A DNA stretch of 64,000 bases, taken from NCBI GenBank assembly GCA_003956705.1, contig QZCP01000290.1, positions 80,673-144,672 of the forward strand, given 5' to 3'. This stretch comes from Brevipalpus yothersi (taxonomy: Eukaryota; Arthropoda; Arachnida; Trombidiformes; Tenuipalpidae). Shown one piece after another: positions 13,319-25,485 of this stretch; position 1 is the stretch's first letter; the number at the start of each line of letters is the position of its first letter. Below the pieces are notes generated by a model that was not told the DNA's origin, did not search any database, and saw nothing but the letters and a program-made list of their open reading frames with translations. The position numbers were made by a program, and so were the translations under genes.

Positions 13319-14666
13319 AAGTTGATCAAACAGTTTGAGTATGTATTCAGATAAGAATTCAAACATTCTTACAAAGCCGAAAGAATCAATCGTATAAAGA
13401 TTGTACCCCCTCAGCTTGACCAGCCTAGTTCGCCTGAATGACACTTCCTGATAGTGAAAGTGAATAGAAAGTATCATCGCATTGAATACGATGAGCCTCT
13501 ATTCAAGATCATTCAATCAGATGAGTGTGTATTCCTTCTTTCCAAATGAGAAGCTCAAGAGAAATAGTACCTTTTCGTAGCATTAAGCTGAAATATCTCG
13601 ATTGGATAACTCGAGTTTACCCAAGTATTGCCATCAGGAAGAGGGAGAAAGATTGGTCAGAAAAAGCCCATCTTCATGCCAAAGAAGAGTGGATAAAATA
13701 TCTTCTACTTGAATTGGCCAACTGGTCTGAGGCTTTGCAGGGAAGAAAAACTATTTCAACAATTAAGAGGTGAATAAAAAAGCAGCCCAATCATGGCAAA
13801 TGGAGGTATCTGATGCTTGTGAGTGTGGAAAACTTCCTTTGAGGGTGAATTTTCTCACAGTCAACCTTTCAGGAAACTATTTTTTTCATGAATTTTGTGC
13901 AAAAAATGAAAGCCATTCGCTCAAATTTAGCTTGAAAGATAAATCGCAAGAAAGACAGCAGAAACTTGAGACTTGGAGCCACTTTTCTCAGTTGATGGTA
14001 GGAAAACATTAGACTAAAAAAGAGATGGATCACCTGTAACGATAATTTGCTTTTGAAATTTCGGAAGGATGAGCTTCACCATCAATCTTCCATAACATAG
14101 ATGAATTCGAATATTCGAAACGATTTTCGTCTCAACAGTATCGTTTTTCTTCGTTTTGGTTCTTAGATGATATCCCAGAAGTTTAGAGACCACGAAACTT
14201 GGCTCTATCAATCTTCTACCATCTTCAGCTACCGGCTAAAAGCGAGCCATCTTCATTTTCTTACAGTACATGTCTGGCAGCTTGCATTTGAAACTAGGCA
14301 TTCAAAGATGAAAATTGTAGTGAGATAAAAAGGATAGAGGTGAGGTAAGCATTTCGAATTATATTATTCTTATATCCTCTGAATTGACTGATTCAAAGTT
14401 TTCAGGAGAAGCCTATTCTAATTACAACTGTGATGCATTGTACTCTAACCTAGGAAGGTCCTCATTATATAGAATCGATTGAAATCATTCAATCTTAAGT
14501 GATGAATGACCATCGCAAAGGTTTCATTAACATTAAATAGTGATCGAGTCGAGAGAGAGAGGGTTAAACAAAATTCACTCCTAATCCGACTGAGAATTCA
14601 TTGGGAAGTGGATCAACCCTCTGAAGTAGAGAATAGAATGAAGGCAGCTGTCTGAAACTTACATAT

Positions 14667-14672
14667 TTTATT
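14667..14672 (-). terminator. NUP160 poly(A) signal
   Basis: AATAAA on the minus strand, about 46 bp past the NUP160 stop codon at 14718. This is the expected position for a cleavage and polyadenylation signal with a very short 3' UTR. Confidence 0.6.
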
Positions 14673-14717
14673 GGCAGATATTCAAATGCAAAAATATTGA
14701 GGGTGAAAAAAGTTTAG

Positions 14718-17700
14718 CTAACTGGGTCTCGCTAAGGTACATGTTGTTATAAGTTTTTGGTATTGTTGATATTTTTCAGTTAGCTGATTGAAAAGTTCTT
14801 TATATTCTTTATGGTCGGCTGTTTCGGTCTCCAAAATTTTGAGAAGGCACTTAATATGCTGGTGAGGATAATAGACGATAGATCTGTCTCCAACCCGTGG
14901 CACCTAGGGATAGGAGAAACAATTCCTTAGTAATTTTTAACCTTTATTAATTACCTAAGTTGATCTTACCTCTAAATTGAAAAACTCAGACCCTCTACCA
15001 AGATAACCATCAGTATATTCGATGGCAAAAGTGACTGCGTGTTCGATGTAGTCATAGCTCATGAGTAAATAAAGCAACTCCGGTGGATTTCTCTTCTGAG
15101 GATGGTAGAAATGATATCAGAAATAATGTAATCATTAAAAAGATTTAAATTGATAGACTTAAGATATCTGTACCTGATACGATAGTTTTAAAGGAGCTGG
15201 TAGCGGAATGCCTGATGAGAGAAGCTTTTCTGCCACACAACGATGCAATTGTGACTGTTTCGGCTTCTCATATTTGTCAACATAAGCTAATATGAGGAAT
15301 AGTAATTTATCAATTGGCAGCATATCAGATCTAGCAATGAAACTCAATGCCGCTGTATTGTTGTCGATGAAACACTCGTTGATTTCCCTCAAACCAGCCT
15401 CATGGTTAATTTTGCGATTAGGAAGCTCAGTAAGATAGACATACTTTCCAACCAATCCTTCTAGAATTGGTTCATAGGAAAGATTGTAGTAGAAACTCAA
15501 TTGGAAAGCCATGTCAAAGAGCAAATTTGATATCAAGAGAGTTATAGTTTCTTCGGCTGCCAGAGGGGTAGCAGCAACCGCATTGAGAGCAGGACTAATC
15601 TCCAACAGACGATACCGAGCATTTATCAGTACATATTCACACCGTATTTCATGGATTCCCAAATCTTGGATCTCTCTACGAACCCACATATCGTTTGCTT
15701 GACTTTCAGGATCTTCCTCATCGCTGGTATGTTTTCGCTTCGTTGCTGAGCCATTTCTCACAGGTAAACTGTAGCTCATGGACGATGTGATAGGCTTAGG
15801 AACAGGACGGATAATCCAGGCATACTTTGGATCAACTAATTTCAAGGAATTTATGGTGAGAAGTAAACATTCAGCTTGTTTCTTGAGACTCGCTATTCCG
15901 CTGACTTCTTGTCCAAGTCTCTTGGCATATTCATAAGTTGTGGTAGCTGCTTTCCTGTAATTGTTCTCTTTGATGAAATAGGCGTAGAGAATATCATAAA
16001 AATCGACTTTCTTCTCTGTTTGAAGTAAGTCTCTGGATCTTGCTCTGAATTCCAGTATCGATACGAAGTCGTCAGTCATGTCACCATAAGAATAGCTGAT
16101 CAATTCTTCGATTGCTTGATTTTCATAAAGACGGGCAGTAAATTGACGAAGGCAGTCCTTTCGTTGAATTGGAGAGGGGTTAAGTATCATGACTTGAAAA
16201 GCATTACCAGTATCACCATTCTCCAAATGGCACATAAAAAGAGTAGTGAGAAAAGCTGAATAGTGAATATTGTAATTATCTTCCGTTGGGTCAAGATACT
16301 GGATAGCTTCGGTTGCCAAATCGATTATTACACTAGTCAGTGCATTGAGACGACATAACCGGATGAGTTTGTTGAAAAAGTTATTCACTTCAGTATTGGA
16401 AAATTGGTTTGAAGGTTTTTCGAGTATCTCTTTGGGTGAATTTGGCATGAAAATTTTCTGTAAAAATGGTTCGGAGCGGATTCCTGCCAGAGAACTGTAA
16501 AAGAATGGGAGCGAAGTCTTTGGTTTATTTGAGAAGCATCTATTCAATCCATGAATAAACTGACGGGAATGAGAGTTGAATGATGACCAGCTATCCAATA
16601 AACGAGCATACTCATCGAGATGATCAAATTGTTCATATCCTAACATGAATTGCATGAGGTGTGGGGAATGAGAATTGGGCCAGATGACCTCAGCAATGAG
16701 ATGCAGAAGTGATGGTAAAATAGAGAGCCAATTATGGCAATTGACGAGATCTTCCATATTGGTCAATCGTTGTACAAGAGTTTTTCGAACAGAGACACAC
16801 TTTTTATGGTTGATGATGTACGCAAGAACAGATTTTGGAGAGAAGTCACTTATGAAAGGTAAGTTCAATGGACCTCCGCGGTTAAGACTTATATATTCGT
16901 TCAGTTCTAATGTTGCGAGGAGAGACAAAGTATTCTCGATACCAAGTGATGAGTTTTGCTTAAGAGCCATGCATTTCTCGGAAAGCCAGAGCATTGAATA
17001 ATACGATTGAAGATGGTGAATGTTCTTCTGAATTGAGGTATTCCTGATTTCAATGGCATTGTTGAGAGCAATTTTTCTCTTCTGAGCGGATCGAAGAACA
17101 AGTAATTGGAAGAGAAGAAGATTCCGAAGAAAGTTGTAGCGAAGACGGCACATTTGTTTCATACTTTCAGCGAGAATACAGTTGCCTACAGTGCCGACTA
17201 GGAACTGATCGATCGCATTACCAGGAGGAACAAGGCCATCAACTTCATCCTCCAAAATATTATTACGATCCAAGGAGAAACGATTCAAAATGACTTGTAT
17301 AGCTTCGAATAGCTTTGGAGCTTCGTGAGTGATTTTCTCAAGCAAATTAACCATCCCTGCTCCTGGCTTCTCCCATACATCAGGATTGATCATGATATGA
17401 TTATCGATGACATCCTCAGCTGTTTGATCGAGAGGTTCGCCTGAGATCACACCAAGCTCAAATTCTCTTCTAGCCTCTGGAGACAAATGATTGTCAATCA
17501 TTTTAGTCCCTTTTAAAAGAACCTGGATGCTACCCTCCAGAGATGAGTCATCAGATAGTGTGTTAGAGATGATGTAGTTCACTGGATGGTGGAGGGAAAG
17601 AAGAACATGGTCCAAGGCATCATTTGGACGTATGAACGAAATACTTGATACTCTTAAAATACCAGCAAGCCCTGTTCTACTGTCAACCATGAGGGAGAGA

Positions 17701-19936
17701 GGCTTATTAAAAACTTGATGATATTGAACACAATACGAATCGAATTCTTTCCAGAGTTCACTTTCAAAAGTATTGTAAATTTCTGGTGCCATTTCGGAGG
17801 AGGCAGAACGCTGACGAATCTATGAAATTTGGAAGACAAATTTTTGAAAAAGTGATTCACTTATTATGATTTTTGAGAGCAGTTTGTTTCGGCTCTTTAA
17901 CTTACCTTGTTAGTGACGATTTTAACTGCTTCAATAACTAGCTTTTCAAGTGATAACTTAGAATAACTCGATTCATGTGATCTACTCAGAGTCTGAAAGT
18001 GAAAATTCGAGATTTGTTAGAGGCTAATAATCCAGATAGACAATCAAACATACGCTTATGGTCTTGATTATGGTTTGCATCGAGAATCGACCCTTTCTGA
18101 ATATATGATCGATAAAGTGTGGTCTGCAATTACCACTGGTTGGAATTACGACACTAGTAATAGGTTGGAACTCATTATAAAGAGTAACATTTTGCCAGTA
18201 TTGTGATTTCCTGAATTAGTGAGAAAAAGAATAAACATTTATTGAAATTTGAGAGGGGTTATTTCTTACTTTTCGAGTTCCCAATGAGTCAGCGAAACAT
18301 CGTTTTGAGTTTGCCAGAGGGCCCATATCGTTGAAGGAGTGCATACAAAATCAAACAGATCATCTTCCGGAGCTACGACAGAGCCATGGACAGATAAATC
18401 AAGGGATTCATCAGAAACTCCAAGATTGTAGAGAATGAATCTACGACCGAATTGAGTCGCTAGGTAGACAACCATGCGGAGAGCACCACCAGGAAAAGGT
18501 TGGTCCACTTTTTTCATGACTGGAGGACTCACTGGAAAATTATAAAAACAATTAGAATGAGTATTTTATACGAAAAACTCACTAATACTAACAGAGAGTT
18601 GGTTTGCTGGATTTGGTATGAGCGGTTTGAGATGATGTAGCACTTTGTTGAAAAATATCCATCACACTACGGGTCAAGATACACTCTTGATCAGAATGGG
18701 ACCAAACTCTTATCCGGAGATCACGACATAAGGCAATGATCAAATCATCGTCGAATGAAAGTGGATTACGATGACTTAGCACATGGAGTGCCGCTTGTTC
18801 ACTCTCTTGAGCGGTCCTAGAGGAATCAAAAGAGAACGTTCGTACAGAAGTTTATACACTTGACGTATATTTACCTTGAGAGAACTGAAGGGACCAAATT
18901 ATAAAAAATACTTTTGATGATGCTAGTATTCTTGAGATCTTTTCTTGTGACTTTTCCTGAGAAAATTAAAATTAAAATCAAATGATGAAATGGTACAATT
19001 GGAGTTTAAAAGAGACTAACCCTCTCGAGGTGAGACCATGGTTAATATTGATATTACACCAGCACAATCAGCGAGAGCAAAACATGCCTCATTCCGATGG
19101 TTTAACCAAGAACAGGATCGAACTGGAAATGGCATATCTTGTGAACTATAAGATGAACTTATATTGAAGCTCGAATTGAGCACATGATAGGTTCCTATAT
19201 CACGGAGTGTTTCCGCCGTTACGTCATAAAAAATTGATTTTCGAGTAAGAAGCTCATCTGCATTCAAACAGATTGGCTCGTGAGGTACTATGCTCTTATT
19301 GGCACGCGAGCGATCCTGTGAAACAATAAGTAGGAGTTTAAAATGTGGATTGAAACACATGTTACAATAAACTCACAATAACAACGCATCCAAGCTTCTT
19401 TGGATGAGGTAAAGCAATTCGATGTATAGAAGCTACACTGGCAAGGAGAATGATAACTTTGTCTCCCGATTCGTGGACACTTATACCATCCAAGATTGCA
19501 GTATTACGAAACTTAATTTTGATATGATTACCAACAAGATTAGAGTCCAGGGAAACTTCCAAGAATTCAACACTGTCGTTATTGCTCCGCCTAAAAACGA
19601 TGAGAAAGTCATCAATCAATTGAGACAAACTCAATTCTTAACATTCAACTTACCAATATATGAATCTATTGGAGCATGGTGAAGACCAAACATTACTTTC
19701 TTTGTAACAATAATAACCAGCACTTTCACTGGATTTAAAATCTTGAAGAGTACTCTGATTGTCACCTGGATGATAATTTAAAAGAAGTCACAATTAAGTT
19801 GAAATAGTTTGGCACAAAATTAGCATAAGAACGAATAATTACCAATATCTAGTGAGATTTCCTCTTTCAATGGTGTATTCATAAGATAGGTAGCAACTTC
19901 AGAATAACTGAAATTGAGCGGCTCGTTCAACGCCAT
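14718..19936 (-). CDS. NUP160: Nucleoporin NUP160 (Nup107-160 complex)
   Basis: Scaffold nucleoporin of the Y-shaped Nup107-160 complex, which forms the outer rings of the nuclear pore. Twelve exons on the minus strand: 19936-19843, 19765-19654, 19590-19377, 19315-19021, 18956-18875, 18816-18593, 18531-18270, 18210-18054, 17992-17906, 17819-15174, 15095-14970, 14903-14718. They sum to 4485 nt (1494 aa), close to the roughly 1,440 aa of vertebrate NUP160. The N-terminal half (about residues 30-500) is the seven-bladed beta-propeller, recognisable by NRFIYWRS, VEFLEVSLDSN and VRSCSWLNH. The C-terminal half is the alpha-helical solenoid with the conserved VDFYDILYAYFIKENNYRK block. Start: MALNEPLNFSYSEV at 19936 is the first ATG of the frame that splices into the conserved propeller. 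All splice phases agree. The ninth and tenth exons are joined in frame, so the ATG at 17792 is internal and not a start. Short introns (about 50-90 bp) dominate. The next gene upstream is WDR26, same strand, 1.9 kb away. Confidence 0.93.
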
Positions 19937-21800
19937 GATGAATGGATTTAATTTTACACAATGCTAATCAACAAAAAATTAGCTCATCAATACAGTCAAA
20001 GTTTCCAGCAATGATGTTGATCAATCGTTAATTGATGAAAAAGATGGACTTGCTATGCACACACTACTCCACACCGCACAAAGTAACACCGCAAATGCAA
20101 TGATCCAATACACACAATCGCGCCCCGCCAACTGTTCCCAACAGCCAAATTCAACAAAACTGATCACTAATTAAGAAGATATTAATCACACAACACCGAT
20201 AATCAACGACATGACAATTATGGAAACAATTAAGCTTAACAAAATATCATCTCAATTGCCGGCAATTCATGTCGCACACTTTCAACCGCCATTGCATTGA
20301 TTGCATGCTTCCACAAAAAGAGAAAAAATCCCGTCAGATGGCTGTACTGAAGAGAAGGGGTGAAATTTTGCGACCCCTCTTCAAATAGGACGACTATTTA
20401 GTTGATCAACCTAATTAATGAGAATAAGTTCGATCACCTCGATGAGTACGAAATGAATAAAAATTTTGGCAATTAATGATTAATTTTTGTACAATTGATA
20501 GTGTTTGCGATTTTTTCTCAAAGTTTGATCCTAATTTGTGTTGGGATGGAAGTTGATTTTTTGCTGAGGAAATATTTTTCATTTACTCGATGAAACTTTG
20601 CTAAGGTCAAGGACCTTGAAGAGGCAGGAGAGTGATAGGAGAAAGAGGGAGAGAGAGAAAGAGAGAAGCTTTATAACAGTGCTCTATATTAAGCTTTGGC
20701 AATGAAAAAGATGGAGAAAATTTTTGTTATCAAAATTGTGAGATTTACAGAAGGAAAGAATCTGATTGGAAAGATGGGCTAATTCTAATAAGTGAGAAAC
20801 GATCATGGAAGAGTAGAGCGAAACCTTTTCAAATGCTGGGTGAGAAGTTCTTGATGATATGACAAGAAATCATGAGATTTTTAATTTCTTAAAGACAAGT
20901 GCATTGGTTTCAGAGAAGTACCAAAAAAAATCGGGAAGACTAATATATGAAGAGTATTTCATCATCTCTTTGTAGAATAAATATGCTTTCTCCTTGTTCG
21001 TCAGATTTGATCTTATTTCTCAAGTTTTTATCGTACCTCAAATAGGGCATAATTTTCAGCGAAAACGCAATAAAAAAATGGAAGTGTAAGCTTATTCGAA
21101 TATTTCATCTTCTATATATTCTGAATGTGTTCTCATTCTGATTTTCTTCGCCTTTCTGAGAATTTGAGCCATAGTTATCACAGAATACCTGAATAGAGAA
21201 GATCAAGGTCTCTGTTCAGTGAAGAGATCTCACTTAATCAATCAATTGAAACTTAGTAAAGGATTTTTCGTCATTCACTCTTCTAATGTGGGCAAACTTA
21301 TTCAAGAAGCTGAATTCATCGACTATTCCTGTAAAATTGATAAGAAAATCTGATCCTCTTTCGCGAAAATTGAAGAATGTTGCCTTGGAATCTCACCTTA
21401 TGGTGTGCCTAAATGACTACACGCTGAATGAAATCATATATTTTAGCGTCGTATTGAGTAAATGAAAAAAATGGCCTTCAAATGTGATTATGAACGGTTT
21501 CCTCAATTTGATGTTGAATTAGAATGCATAAACAACAACGAAGGCTTTCGTGTGTGTGTATATATATACATCGTCAATTGTACACGTAAAAGTTTTACAA
21601 AGAATTGATGTGATAAAGACTTTTCTTAGACACTTCTTCACTATCTCTTGATTAACAATCAAGATGAGTACAAGAACAATGTATCATTTTAATTTACTAT
21701 CAATAATAATATTGATGATTTGCAATAACAAAAAAGCCTTTTCGGAAATTTGGTTTTTTTACTGAATGAGATAATGATGCTGCGCAACTGGCAGCTTACA
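19937..21800. other. Intergenic, NUP160 promoter and WDR26 3' flank
   Basis: No coding exon seen. The first 200 bp upstream of the NUP160 start contains a locally GC-rich element (CGCGCCCCGCC at 20119-20129) unlike the AT-rich surroundings, a plausible proximal promoter motif. The remainder is AT-rich, with short GA-rich tracts near 20640-20670. An ATTAAA on the minus strand at 21688-21693 is a candidate WDR26 poly(A) signal. Confidence 0.45.
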
Positions 21801-24629
21801 TCATGATGAGCAGAAGCTGCAGAGATTAGGATTATCGTTTTTATAGGCTACACAAGATCCATGGTTTTTGGAGGGCCCCCAAATACGCACAGTTGAATCA
21901 TCTGAGGCACTAGCGATCATCTGGGGATATCTAGGATTCCATGATACACAATTTACAGTTCTTGAGTGACCGGAGAGGATGGCAATGGGTTTCTCTCTCT
22001 TTATATGCCATATATATACTTTGTTATCTACGACGGCAAGGGTTTGCAAAGAATAGAAAAAATACCAGGATCAATAGCAGAATAATCGGACACAAAGGAC
22101 AGGATAGAAAAGTTGATAATTTCATTAGTAATAGACGTATACACATTATAGAAGAAAGAGAGATGGACAAAAGGTTTAGCGAGTGATGGTGATAGTAAAA
22201 AACATGAGGATGCAATCATGGATAGAAATCGAAGATGTGAAGAAAGAGGAAGAAAGTAGGCAGCCGATATGAGAACTAAAATGTAGAAAAACATAGAAAA
22301 TCGAAAGGAGAATAGAAGAATCAAAATGAAGGTGGAACGACATGCACTACCTTCACTTCCACTGGCAACGAAGATTTGATTTACTCCACCGAAGCACGAG
22401 TGGATGGTGTAATGACCTTGTGTCAATCCTTGAAATTTTCGCAGGAGTATCTTGTCTTCCAAATCCCACAAATGAACACCTTGATCAGCGACGTTGATCA
22501 GCGCTAATCTACCAGTTTCGTCGAGTGAAAAAGTTATAATGCCGTAATTTTCTTGAATCCTAGAAAAATCATCATAAAGGGGGAGAGAAACAAATTTATT
22601 CATAACAAGATTAGGAATAGAAAGTTTTTGCCAAAACTTCATCAAATACAACAGCATCAACTTACACATTCTCCTCGATAACATCTTCGAAATTATAACT
22701 TCTTATACGACGGTGAGAATCTGCAACGAGAACCGTTTTTCCATCGTTTCGATAGCATAGACATTGCACCCTGACACCTTCCCATGTGTCTAAAACGGTC
22801 CCGTCAATATCCTGAGTATGATGATAGACCACATTCAATGAGAATATCATCACAGACTCTCCACCCGATAATGTTCAATTAAGCATTTAAAGTGAAAACT
22901 TACACATTGATAAAATTGCCCTCTTAGACCGCCAGTGACAAATTTTTTGCCATCTTTGTGCCATGAGCATGATGTCAAACTGTCTTCAGCACCATGACTG
23001 ACTTTGACACGAAGTTCTCCACTCTGAATTCCATCAAAAAGGATGATCTCATGATATATTTCTGATAGATAAAGAGATGTTAATTGGTTGTAAAACTCAC
23101 TTGTACATTCCAGATCCACAGATCGGATGATTCTTCCGGTCCGCATGCAATAAGATGATTATCATCAGGACTCCAAGCTAAAAATGAAACACCGTAGGAA
23201 TGGCCATCGAAAGTGTATTTGTGTTTGAGGATTAATGTTTCCTGGGTTAAAAGGGGAAGAAAATGTGAATCAGAAGTGAAGAACACATTAATCACCGGGA
23301 ATCATGGTGGAGTAGACTCATGTGATCATCAGGAAATAGCGAATCAAAAAATGAATATCATGAAAGTTGTTGGAGAGTAATACTCACAGGATCAATGTCC
23401 CAAATGATTACAGTACCATCTTTTGAGCCAGTGGCCAGTTTTGAACCATCGTTGGAAAATCGACAGTACCAAACCTCGTCACAATGATCAGTGAGAATTT
23501 GAGTTGTTTCGCAGGGAAATTGTTCTCTGTAAAGAAACAGATAGAAGGAAGTTACGTGTGAGAGCCTTGGATGGAACAGAAAAAAAATGGAAGATGATGA
23601 TTTGCTAGGGAACAAAAGCTATAAGTTGAGAGAAATTGCTGATTTGCCGTAGAGCTTATTCAACAAATAATGCGTATGTACAAGAGCTGGAAAGCGAGAG
23701 AGAAGAGGGAAAGAGAATTCTTGTGAACAAGAAAGCAACAAAGGAATATAAGCTAATACTTACTTGCTACAAATGTGATCAACAAGAAGAGAAAAACAAT
23801 CTAGACCTTTATCATTGCTATTGTTATGATAAGGGCATCGTTCCTTTTGCGACTCAATTGCTTGGCACAGAAGGGTTCTTAAACGTCTTGGAGGGAGCAT
23901 TACGGTTGGTGGAAGGTACATTTGCAATTTTTCCATCAATTTTTGTCTGGACAATAATCCTTTTCCGTCCCATTGTGATAATTTTCTCAGCTCTTCACCA
24001 GGAGAGCACATAATGAATCGACTTAATTCATGTACACGTTTGATCCGATGATTTAAAGGAGTTAATTCATTTCGAAGGCAATGCAAAGCATCAATATAAC
24101 GATTATCATCTAAATATTCCAGAAATTTTTGTTCAAGTATCAGAAATCTCATCTCTATCAATGCATTGGGATGTTCAAGCATTGTTTCGAGTTCATGAAG
24201 ATCAGATTCTGCCTTATTCCAATCACCTTCCATAACATGAGACTGAAATTTGGATGCTGACGGATGATCTAGCTTACATCCAGATTCTCGTATCAGCTGT
24301 TCAACTGTATGATTGAGACCTAAACCTCGCAGATGCTGTCCAATGAGACGAATAATGTCCCGATCAGTGGGTGACTTGATTTTGACCTGATTCGTGTGTA
24401 TTGCCAAGGATGACTGAAGATTGCATCCACCACCACAACCAGCACTTGCATCGGAATGTCGAGCACGCTTTCGTCTCTCACTATTGTTTCCACCACCATT
24501 CTCACTGGAATATGGTTGATTACCATTGAGCTCATTGACGACCACAGATTGTTGTTGTTGCTGTTGTTGTGCTGGAGAGCTCTCCACTCCATCAGATCCA
24601 GATCCATTCGAAACCACATCACCACTCAT
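21801..24629 (-). CDS. WDR26: WD repeat-containing protein 26 (GID/CTLH E3 subunit)
   Basis: Orthologue of WDR26/yeast Gid7, a scaffold and substrate-adaptor subunit of the GID/CTLH ubiquitin ligase. Seven minus-strand exons: 24629-23764, 23526-23388, 23241-23101, 23023-22904, 22811-22666, 22559-22351, 22027-21801, totalling 1848 nt (615 aa; human about 660). The disordered N-terminus has a polyQ run (residues 21-27) and a basic RRKRAR cluster (52-57) that could be a nuclear signal. LisH (about 87-119) and CTLH (about 120-180) motifs follow, then WD40 blades with diagnostic ATGSKDGTVIIWDIDP, FLAWSPDDNHLIACGPEE, VTGGLRGQFYQC, GVHLWDLEDK and RTVNCVSWNPRYPQMIASAS. The C-terminal exon joins as SGSE-DNKVYIWH, matching the family, so the apparent ATG at 22049 is intronic. 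Divergent from ROGDI with 856 bp between start codons. Confidence 0.95.
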
Positions 24630-25485
24630 ATTGAACCCCTTTATCTATCCAAAACAAAACATACACACACACACACTGCTACTCACCACAATCAATTCTC
24701 CAGCTTATCTATCGTTTTTTTTCTTTCTCTCTCTTCTCTTTTCACTTTGTATGTACACTCAATAATCACTTACACCACATATACATCGTATATTATTATT
24801 ATTATAGGGTATAATAGGGTTTCCACAGTATTCCAATCACAGAATCTATCACCCTTGTTTTACTTTCCACACCAATCACCTAATTATCCATCTTGTCCAC
24901 CAATAGTACACATGAAACGATAGATGGACGAATGAACGATTATTTTGACAATTTGCAAAATCAAAACATTGATTCAACACAACTCAATTCTCTCAAAAAA
25001 TGGCGAGAGAGAGAGAGAGAGAAAGAAAGAGAGAGAATGCTGACAAGCATAAGCAAAGCATGAAAGAAAGAGAGAGAAAATAAGAGAGAGAGAAAGAGAA
25101 AGAGAAAAATGCTTCACACACACACAGCAAGCTTCAAAGTGCGTTTTTCGTTCTTTTAAAGGGAGACATCTAACGGACTGAAACAGCTGATTTTTGTAAC
25201 TTGTGTGTGACTCAAAAGGTAGAGCTACTTGTACTCTTTGGTGTGACTGCCATCTATTGATTGAGTGGGAGAGAGAGCAGTTTTTCACTTTTCACTTTCG
25301 AGATACAGTCGCAAGTAGAAAAAGAATACAGTAAATCACATCCACACACTTATCTTGTTGGGTCTCTCGAATAGCCACCATTCAATTGGTGGGATCGTGG
25401 GAATACTTTTGGTGACCATTCCATGGTCCAGTTTTGGATGTGTTAATTGTGGAAGAAATGTTATAATAGTTTTGCAATACTTACA
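24630..25485. promoter_or_regulatory. Shared WDR26/ROGDI divergent promoter region
   Basis: 856 bp separate the two opposed start codons. Two CCAATCA boxes (24833-24839 and 24872-24878) lie about 205-250 bp upstream of the WDR26 ATG, and an inverted CCAAT (ATTGG at 25385-25389) lies 97 bp upstream of the ROGDI ATG. Such boxes are typical NF-Y targets. GA-rich stretches at 25009-25100 resemble GAGA-factor sites, but the region is also simple-sequence rich, so this is suggestive only. No TATA box stands out. Confidence 0.4.

Larger units (their letters stand above)
7112..14717. other. Gene-poor region upstream of the NUP160 3' end
   Basis: No exon is supported with confidence. 7480-7930 is strongly CT-rich on the plus strand and yields long but low-complexity Ser/Leu/Phe frames that I do not accept as genes. 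The microsatellites at 9132-9222 and 13262-13318 lie here. An open minus-strand frame at 9505-9864 is listed separately as weak. Elsewhere the open frames are short, with no family resemblance or paired splice sites. Confidence 0.5.

Noticed and set aside
13525..14012. Two adjacent plus-strand frames of about 80 codons
   Set aside because: Composition is mildly protein-like, but there is no recognisable family, no shared frame and no convincing splice sites joining them.
16675..17001. Plus-strand 108-codon frame opposite NUP160
   Set aside because: Antisense shadow of the large NUP160 exon.
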